DNA of 10,721 nt. Source: Candidatus Cloacimonadota bacterium (GTDB lineage Bacteria; Cloacimonadota; Cloacimonadia; Cloacimonadales; Cloacimonadaceae). Every line of letters begins with the position of its first letter. Position 1 is the first letter of the stretch. Where the stretch lies: positions 1-10,721 of the forward strand of contig JALNXT010000023.1 in assembly GCA_023230245.1 (NCBI GenBank). The letters are read 5' to 3'. A model generated the notes under the pieces. It saw nothing but the letters and a program-made list of their open reading frames with translations. It was not told the DNA's origin and did not search any database. The translations under genes were made by a program, and so were the position numbers. This document shows, piece after piece, positions 6,255 to 10,721 of the stretch.

Positions 6255-8873
6255 TCAGGCAGTCAGCCCAATAAGTGTGCTTTGTGCATCGACATACAGC
6301 CAGTACCCGTTTCCTAGCGTCATAAGACGGTCAGGACTGTTGGCATCCGATCCGCCGTTGACGATCGCTGAGTCATATTTTCCTTCTGCAAGGTTCCAGG
6401 GGATGAGGGACCGCCAGCTGGTTCCAGCAAGTGCCGATTTTGCGGAGACGGGTTCAGCTGCGGAGAGTCCGATGGCATTCCATCCGGGATAGAGGGTTTT
6501 CACGGAGGGAGCCGCAGGATCTGAGGGGTAGGTGAGGGTGATGACTGTTGGATCTGCCGAGTAAATCCAGTAGCCGTTCAAGGGCTGAACAATTGCGTTT
6601 CGATTCAGTATCGGGACCCAGGTCCAGGTCTGGGCGTCGTAGGCAAGGATGGTTTTGTTGTTGGTTTCGATACTGCTGAAGAGTGAACCGAAGGTGTTAC
6701 TGGATGCGTTTAGTGTTTTTGGAACGGAGATGAAGTTCCAGCCTGTGGTCAGGGGTAGAGAGAAGTCAGGTGTGACTGGGGTTTCGCCCGGCGTCCAGAC
6801 GGCATAGAGAATGAGAGTGGAATTATTACTATTCAGCAGATTTACGACGCTTTGTCCATCAGTGTAGATGACAGGGCCGTCTGCGGTCGTTGCCCATCCA
6901 GAAAATACACTTGAATTTTTGATGAATGTGTTGTTACTCAAGTTTTGCGTCTGGTTATAGGTGAATGTTTGATCGTCCATGCTCCCGGTGCCGCCGTTTG
7001 CGTCATATTTGATGAGATATGTGATCTCCTGCGTGGGTTTTCCCACAATGATACGGGTATTTGGAGCGTAGTAATTCGTTCCGTCAATAAACAATGCAGC
7101 TGCATCTTCGTCAGAAACATAAATGACACTGCCGGATTTCATGGCGTCATAAGATCCACAGCCAAAGGCATAATCTCCAACTGAAGATAAGATTGTCGTG
7201 TCACTCAAATCCACTACTTCTAAATCAGAGCAATAATTAAATGTCAAATCCCCTATAGAAGTGACACCATAAGGTATTGTCACGTTTTTGAGAGAATGGC
7301 AATCCCGAAATGCTGCATCTCCAATGAACGTTATATTGTCATGAAGGATAATAGAGGGGAGAGAAAAGCAACCAGCAAATGTCTCATTTCCAATGGACGT
7401 TACCCCCGTAGGAATAGTGATCGAGATGAGGGAATGGCAACCAGAAAATGCATTTTCACCAATGGAGGTTACTTTGTCCGGAAGGATAATAGAGGTCAAG
7501 GAACTGCACCCACTAAATGTATATGCTCCGATGGACGTTACGTTCTCAGGGATGACAACAGAGGTAAGGGAGCGGCATCCAAAGACAGTATAATTTCCAA
7601 GAGTCACGACGCTGTCAGGGAAGACAATATTGGTTAGGTTATAGCACAACTGAAATACACTATCTCCAATGGACGTTACGCTGTCAGGGATGGCAACAGA
7701 AGTGAGGGAACTGCAATCCCAAAATGCACCCTCTCCAATGGTGGTAACACCATTACCAATTGTGACATTTTTGAGGGAATTACAATTAGAAAATGCATAA
7801 TTATCAATGGACGTTACGTTGTCGGGGATGAAAACAGAGGTAAGGGAAGTACAACCAGAAAATGCATATTCTCCAATGGACGTTACTTTGTTGGGGATGA
7901 CAACAGAGGTAAGGGAAGTACAACCAGAAAATGCACGTTCTCCAATGGACGTTACTTTGTTGGGGATGACAACAGAGGTGAGAGAATGGCAATCCTGAAA
8001 TGCATAATTTCCTATGGACGTTACGTTGTCGGGGATGACAACAGAGGTAAGGGAAGTACAACCAGAAAATACACTATTGCCAATGGATGTTATGCTTTCA
8101 GGTATGATGACAGATGTAAGAGAACTGCACCCGCTAAATGTACCATCACCAATCGATGTTATGCGTTCAGGTATGACGACAGATGTAAGAGAACTGCAAC
8201 CATAAAATGCACCCCATTCAATGATAGTTACGCTCTCAGGGATGACAACAGAAGTGAGGGAACTGCAACCAGAAAATGCTTTATATCCAATGGACGTTAC
8301 GTTCATGGGGATAAAAACCGAAGCAAGAGAGGTACAATCAGAGAATGTAGATGATTTAATGGATGTAACGCCATCAGGGATCACGATAGATGTCAAAGAA
8401 TGACAACCCCAAAATGCAGCCGCTCCAATGACAGTTACGTTATTAGGAATAACGAAATAGGTAAGGGATGGGCACAGTGAAAATGCATGAGTTCCAATGG
8501 ACGTTATGCTGTCATGGATGTTGATAGAGGTGAGGGTGGTACAGTTATGAAATGCATATGCTCCAATGGACGTTATACCAGAACCAACCGACACTGATGT
8601 AATAGTATCGCGATATGGATACCAATCAGTGTGTATATCATGCCAATAATCAGTCATCTCACCAGTACCCTCGATCACCAGGGCACCGGTATCTGTATCC
8701 AACGTCCAGGTCAGATTATCTCCGCACGTTCCGCTTTCTATCGCAGCCGCAGCGCCGCCCACGAACAGCAGTGCAGCCAGTAAAAATACGGCGATTATGA
8801 TACGAAAGTTTACAACGGCATGATCAGACCTTTCGGTATGCATGCCGGTTTGTTGAATAGATTTTTTCTTCAT
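6255..8873 (-). CDS. BspA-type leucine-rich-repeat surface protein
   Basis: An 872-residue exported protein, probably for surface adhesion or protein-protein contact; the partner is unknown. Residues 23-44 form a hydrophobic signal or anchor after a basic N-terminus (MKKKS). Residues 45-99 match the usual lead-in of BspA-like proteins (SGTCGDNLTWTLD). Residues 100-559 are twenty 23-residue LRR_5 repeats of the type VTSIGxxAFSGCxSLTSVVIPxx, followed by a degenerate capping unit. Residues about 619-694 are a Listeria-Bacteroides (Flg_new) repeat with YDANGGTG, FSGWATTADG and LYAVWTP. Residues about 703-872 are the C-terminal domain shared with the 1747-residue neighbour. I chose the ATG at 8873 (MKKKS) because the frame upstream has only a TTG and no signal-like features. 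The ribosome binding site is weak, so MHTERS ten codons later is an alternative start. BspA repeats are widespread in host-associated bacteria and protists and occur in some methanogens, so lateral acquisition of the repeat is plausible. Confidence 0.92.
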   Translation of the reverse strand: MKKKSIQQTGMHTERSDHAVVNFRIIIAVFLLAALLFVGGAAAAIESGTCGDNLTWTLDTDTGALVIEGTGEMTDYWHDIHTDWYPYRDTITSVSVGSGITSIGAYAFHNCTTLTSINIHDSITSIGTHAFSLCPSLTYFVIPNNVTVIGAAAFWGCHSLTSIVIPDGVTSIKSSTFSDCTSLASVFIPMNVTSIGYKAFSGCSSLTSVVIPESVTIIEWGAFYGCSSLTSVVIPERITSIGDGTFSGCSSLTSVIIPESITSIGNSVFSGCTSLTSVVIPDNVTSIGNYAFQDCHSLTSVVIPNKVTSIGERAFSGCTSLTSVVIPNKVTSIGEYAFSGCTSLTSVFIPDNVTSIDNYAFSNCNSLKNVTIGNGVTTIGEGAFWDCSSLTSVAIPDSVTSIGDSVFQLCYNLTNIVFPDSVVTLGNYTVFGCRSLTSVVIPENVTSIGAYTFSGCSSLTSIILPDKVTSIGENAFSGCHSLISITIPTGVTSIGNETFAGCFSLPSIILHDNITFIGDAAFRDCHSLKNVTIPYGVTSIGDLTFNYCSDLEVVDLSDTTILSSVGDYAFGCGSYDAMKSGSVIYVSDEDAAALFIDGTNYYAPNTRIIVGKPTQEITYLIKYDANGGTGSMDDQTFTYNQTQNLSNNTFIKNSSVFSGWATTADGPVIYTDGQSVVNLLNSNNSTLILYAVWTPGETPVTPDFSLPLTTGWNFISVPKTLNASSNTFGSLFSSIETNNKTILAYDAQTWTWVPILNRNAIVQPLNGYWIYSADPTVITLTYPSDPAAPSVKTLYPGWNAIGLSAAEPVSAKSALAGTSWRSLIPWNLAEGKYDSAIVNGGSDANSPDRLMTLGNGYWLYVDAQSTLIGLTA
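7197..8576 (-). repeat. Twenty 69-bp LRR-coding repeats
   Basis: The DNA repeats with a 69-bp period (23 codons) twenty times without an indel. Some adjacent units are nearly identical. The units starting near 7860 and 7929 share almost all of their first 50 bases, including TGGACGTTAC and GGGGATGACAACAGAGGT. Others have diverged. The variable positions fall mainly at the residues around the AF motif and at the unit ends. This pattern suggests recent expansion or gene conversion in the middle of the array. Confidence 0.9.
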
Positions 8874-8988
8874 TAATACCACACACGAGCCGTATCGATC
8901 CACGGCAGAATTTGAATTAGATAGGATCCAATGATTAACAATCCGATTGGAAGACAATAATAGTTTCGTAGATACTAGGACAATCCAG

Positions 8989-9033
8989 GGAGTTCTGTAT
9001 CAATACATTCGAAGCCAAATGATACATCACTCC
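8989..9033. promoter_or_regulatory. Imperfect inverted repeat upstream of the LRR gene
   Basis: GGAGTTCTGTATCA (8989-9002) pairs with TGATACATCACTCC (9020-9033) at 12 of 14 positions around a 17-nt spacer. It lies about 115-160 nt before the LRR start codon, so it could be an operator or part of a structured leader. No clear TATA box could be placed relative to it. Confidence 0.35.
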
Positions 9034-9067
9034 ACGACAGGAGAAAAGGAGGGGTGCGCGTTGATGG

Positions 9068-9093
9068 GAGATAATTCGAGGTTAAATTATCTC
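9068..9093. repeat. Perfect 9-bp inverted repeat
   Basis: GAGATAATT (9068-9076) and AATTATCTC (9085-9093) are perfect complements with an 8-nt spacer. The site lies between the short broken gene ending at 9141 and the upstream region of the LRR gene. No T-run follows on the minus strand, so an operator is more likely than a terminator. Confidence 0.4.
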
Positions 9094-9140
9094 TTGTGTT
9101 CCCACCTATCCATACACTTCCCGAATCTCACACCAATCAC

Positions 9141-9456
9141 TCACCCCTCAGCCTTCTCTCCTTCAGTCACCAGCATCTCCCGTTCAAGAGCCCGCAGCTT
9201 CGCTGTCAGATACTTCGGTCGCAAATCAAAGATTTGCTCCGCTGAGGTCGGCCGCGTTCCGCGTCCAACCCACCTCATCGATCAGACGCTGCGAGCGGAG
9301 AAGAGTCTCTTTCGACGCCCCCTCCGGTTTCATTAGTTCGAGTTGCACTCTCCGGATCTCTTTCCCGTTCCGACATAACTTCTCGGCATAGTCATCCTTC
9401 TTAATAAACAACGGCTTCAGCCTATCCTGCAGCGTCGGAGGAATATCACTCATCAT
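9141..9456 (-). pseudogene. Short hypothetical gene, apparently frameshifted
   Basis: A frame starting MMSDIPPTLQDRL with AGGAG 7 nt before the ATG runs about 76 residues and stops at 9226 after NAADLSGANL. A second frame overlaps it and continues protein-like as EQIFDLRPKYLTAKL then EREMLVTEGEKAEG, stopping at 9141. A single-base shift near 9240 would join them into one hydrophilic, charged protein of about 105 residues. I do not recognise the family. Two starts further upstream are also possible: an ATG at 9513 with its own AGGAG 6 nt upstream, and one at 9570. GCAAATC-aaa-GATTTGC at 9221-9237 is a perfect hairpin at the break point. Alternatives are a genuine short protein ending at 9226 or a sequencing error. 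Confidence 0.5.
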
Positions 9457-9827
9457 AACGTATCTCCTGTTCGGGTATCCCTGAACACATAAACAACCTA
9501 AGACGTCACGCATAATAAACTCCTGACCGCGCAGTGAGATAATGCCCCCAGTTTCGGCTATAACGGCCATCTCACTGAGTTATGATGGGGTTTGTAGATT
9601 CAAAAAACGGAAAATGGGGGGTGAAGACCGGGGTCTTCTCCACTCCGGAAGAACTACATTCAAACGGATAGGAGCACTGCAAATAGGATACTTTGATGGA
9701 GGATGTTCAGCCGTGCATGTATATAGACATGCGAGGGGGTCTTTAATTTGTAATCGAGTGCAAAGCGGCCCGCGGCGGAGATATCCTATTATTCCTGGAA
9801 TTCCAGTGGATTTCCACCATTTCTGCA
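9457..9827. other. Gene-free region with palindromes
   Basis: I see no convincing gene. The overlapping open frames on both strands have no recognisable domain and no good ribosome binding site, apart from possible N-terminal extensions of the broken gene up to 9570. Palindromes present are GAAGACC-GG-GGTCTTC (9623-9638), GCATGT-ATATAG-ACATGC (9715-9732), CTGGAATTCCAG (9795-9806), and a distant pair AATAGGATA / TATCCTATT (9682-9690 and 9782-9790). Confidence 0.45.
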
Positions 9828-10012
9828 GGTAATTGCCGGTTATTACCGGCAATTACCAGTTTTTGCCAGTGTTTTACCATGGTGGAAAAACATATTCCAC
9901 CTTTTCCACCGGTAATTACCAGATTTTACCAGTGATATTCCATGGTGGAAATACGTATTCAGCCTTTGTCCACTGGTAATTACTAGATATTACTGGGTTT
10001 TTCAGATAGAAG
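9828..10012. repeat. Tandem ~64-bp palindromic repeats, candidate origin or iteron array
   Basis: Units start at 9845 (ACCGGCAATTACCAG), 9908 (ACCGGTAATTACCAG) and 9972 (ACTGGTAATTACTAG), with periods of 63 and 64 bp; the last unit is partial. Each holds a GGTAATTACC-like dyad followed by TTACCAGT-like and CCATGGTGGAAA-like pieces. The array opens with a strong hairpin: 13-bp perfect arms at 9828-9840 and 9845-9857, loop TATT. Motifs such as TTCCAGTGGA (9801-9810, just outside the array), ACCGGTGGAAAAGG and ACCAGTGGACAAAGG (both minus strand) resemble, as I remember them, archaeal Orc1/Cdc6 origin recognition boxes. The array is non-coding, in a gene-poor end of the putative element. A replication origin, partition site or regulator-binding array are all possible. 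Confidence 0.6.
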
Positions 10013-10566
10013 ATTTACTCCCTACGACCTTCTAAGTGAAAGTTTTTGGACGTCCCACATATCCCCGAAGATGGAGGAAAAAGAGATTGGAAAAACATTT
10101 CCTGGAGAGGACACGTGGAAGACTGTCAATCCATGATCAGGTAGATGACTACACATGTAGAGCGCGGGATCCGGACCAGACCCGATCACATCACCCGCGG
10201 CGAGGTCCGGGTGAGATCCTGGTCCAGATTAAACACTTTGGTATTCGTTGCCACTGATTTGCACACTTTCTATGTGGCCTACCTGAATCTAACATATACA
10301 CGCAGATTTATGCATAATGTTATGCAATGTTATGCATACGGAAAAAAAGACTTTAAAAATGTCAAAATCAAAAAATAAGTTAGAATTGAGCTCCGATAAA
10401 TTTCAAGCGAATTTGTATCAGGATAAGGAATTAGTCTTATTTCGCGTAAAAGCGTCTAAAATAGCTCAGATTGCCAAAATAAGCTTTAAAATTAGTTTTA
10501 TCATCGCAAATGTAAGTTTTGTGTTCAAATATACATAATTTCCATAGATTTTTGAGGAATGCCGTG
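10013..10566. other. Gene-poor right end of the island
   Basis: No gene can be supported firmly. The frames at 10036-10257 and 10145-10378 have no recognisable domain and disagree with each other. A 59-residue Lys/Ser-rich frame from the ATG at 10359 to 10538 (MSKSKNKLELSS...) lacks a ribosome binding site and may simply reflect the A+T-rich sequence. A GC-rich piece at 10167-10228 can fold: GGACCAG 10173-10179 with CTGGTCC 10219-10225, and ACCCG 10180-10184 with CGGGT 10208-10212. Three TTATGCA copies lie at 10308, 10320 and 10330. Confidence 0.45.
10308..10338 (+). repeat. Three phased TTATGCA repeats
   Basis: TTATGCA begins at 10308, 10320 and 10330, spaced by 12 and 10 bp, near one helical turn, so the copies lie on about the same face of the DNA. 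A fourth copy, inverted, lies at 10675-10681 just outside the tRNA gene. This could be a protein-binding cluster. Confidence 0.4.
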
Positions 10567-10595
10567 AAAAATGTAAGAAAAAATCGCAAAAATGA
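10567..10595 (-). terminator. T-rich terminator of the tRNA gene
   Basis: Directly after the mature 3' end of the tRNA, the minus strand carries several T-runs (TCATTTTTGCGATTTTTTC and a further run of five T). T-runs are the usual archaeal termination signal. A similar T-rich stretch lies beyond the left tRNA fragment (about 49-70), as expected if the element replaced the host terminator with its own. Confidence 0.5.
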
Positions 10596-10651
10596 TGCTG
10601 CGAGAGGGATCCGAACCCCCGACCTCGGGATTATGAGTCCCGCGCCCTAAC
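10596..10651 (-). repeat. attR-like direct repeat within the intact tRNA gene
   Basis: These 56 bp are identical to 71-126 in the same orientation. They reach from part of the D arm to the discriminator base. The 5' part of the gene (10652-10669) and its promoter lie outside the repeat and would be original host sequence. The repeat part would have been supplied by the incoming element. Confidence 0.75.
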
Positions 10652-10669
10652 CAGCTAGGCCACCGCAGC
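10596..10669 (-). tRNA. tRNA-Met (CAU)
   Basis: Intact 74-nt tRNA. The acceptor stem pairs GCTGCGG with TCGCAGC, ending in one G-U pair, and the discriminator is A. The D arm contains GCCT, GGTT and AGGGC. The anticodon stem is CGGGA/TCCCG with loop CTCATAA, anticodon CAT. The T arm carries the GTTCGGATC core. CCA is not encoded. The anticodon stem lacks the three G-C pairs next to the loop that mark initiators, so an elongator Met tRNA is likeliest. An Ile tRNA reading AUA, made by modification of CAU, cannot be excluded. Its 3' part is exactly repeated at 71-126. Confidence 0.95.
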
Positions 10670-10697
10670 AAATATGCATAATAAGAATGCTGTATCT

Positions 10698-10707
10698 CAA
10701 TATATAG
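10698..10707 (-). promoter_or_regulatory. TATA box of the tRNA gene
   Basis: On the minus strand this reads CTATATATTG, at -29 to -38 from the mature tRNA 5' end. This suits an archaeal TATA box if transcription begins a few bases before the mature end. The left tRNA fragment has no equivalent. Confidence 0.6.
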
Positions 10708-10721
10708 ATTCCGAAACGCAG

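Noticed and set aside
7296..8403. Repetitive plus-strand frames opposite the LRR array
   Set aside because: They are antisense shadows of the 69-bp repeats. A period that is a multiple of three keeps other frames open. They have no signal or ribosome binding site.
7197..8576. CRISPR-like regular repeat pattern
   Set aside because: The 69-bp periodicity is coding, with divergent units and no unique spacers. It matches BspA LRR codons throughout.
8874..8957. Upstream extension of the LRR protein to a TTG at 8957
   Set aside because: The 28 extra residues would put a non-signal-like, non-basic stretch before the MKKKS start. TTG without a ribosome binding site is less likely than the ATG at 8873.
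8947..9336. Plus-strand frame with GGAGGGG before an ATG at 9064
   Set aside because: It runs antisense to the small broken gene, is Ser/Pro-rich and has no recognisable domain. The ribosome-binding-site match may be chance.
9580..9852. Minus-strand 90-codon frame
   Set aside because: It has no recognisable domain, no good ribosome binding site, and overlaps the palindromic region and an opposing frame of similar quality.

Overview
The window looks archaeal and most likely comes from a methanogen of the order Methanomicrobiales. This rests on four things. The tRNA gene encodes no CCA. The stop codons of the long genes are followed by T-rich terminators. The two long genes encode exported PKD/CARDB/NHL and BspA-LRR proteins of the kind common in that order. 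Both proteins end in the same domain, containing GWNFISVPKTL and LGNGYW, which I remember from methanogen surface proteins. The placement is from memory of families and was not searched.

Layout. A 56-bp copy of the 3' part of a tRNA(CAU) gene lies at 71-126. The intact minus-strand tRNA gene lies at 10596-10669, with an exactly matching 56 bp at 10596-10651. The repeat ends at the mature 3' end of the tRNA, and the intact gene is regenerated at only one end. This is the classical footprint of an element inserted into the 3' end of a tRNA gene, so about 10.5 kb (127-10595 plus one repeat copy) may be an integrated element or its remnant. I found no integrase, transposase or replication protein in it.

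Cargo. Two large minus-strand genes dominate. The gene at 605-5848 encodes a 1747-residue mosaic surface protein: an N-terminal signal or anchor, an Ig-like domain, a possible lysozyme-like domain, more beta-sandwich domains, PEGA-like, CARDB, an NHL beta-propeller, two PKD domains and the shared C-terminal domain. The gene at 6255-8873 encodes an 872-residue BspA-type leucine-rich-repeat protein with twenty 23-residue repeats, a Listeria-Bacteroides repeat and the same C-terminal domain. Each is followed by its own terminator, and the two 3' flanks are homologous, so the 3' ends look duplicated as a cassette. Both proteins probably work outside the cell in adhesion or cell-surface interaction.

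The right third (9000-10595) is poor in genes. It holds a short, apparently frameshifted gene (9141-9456), several palindromes, a GC-rich foldable segment, and a tandem array of about 64-bp units with strong palindromes (9828-10012). That array is a candidate replication origin or regulatory iteron array of the element. The left end (127-580) and the region between the two large genes (5863-6225) contain no convincing gene.
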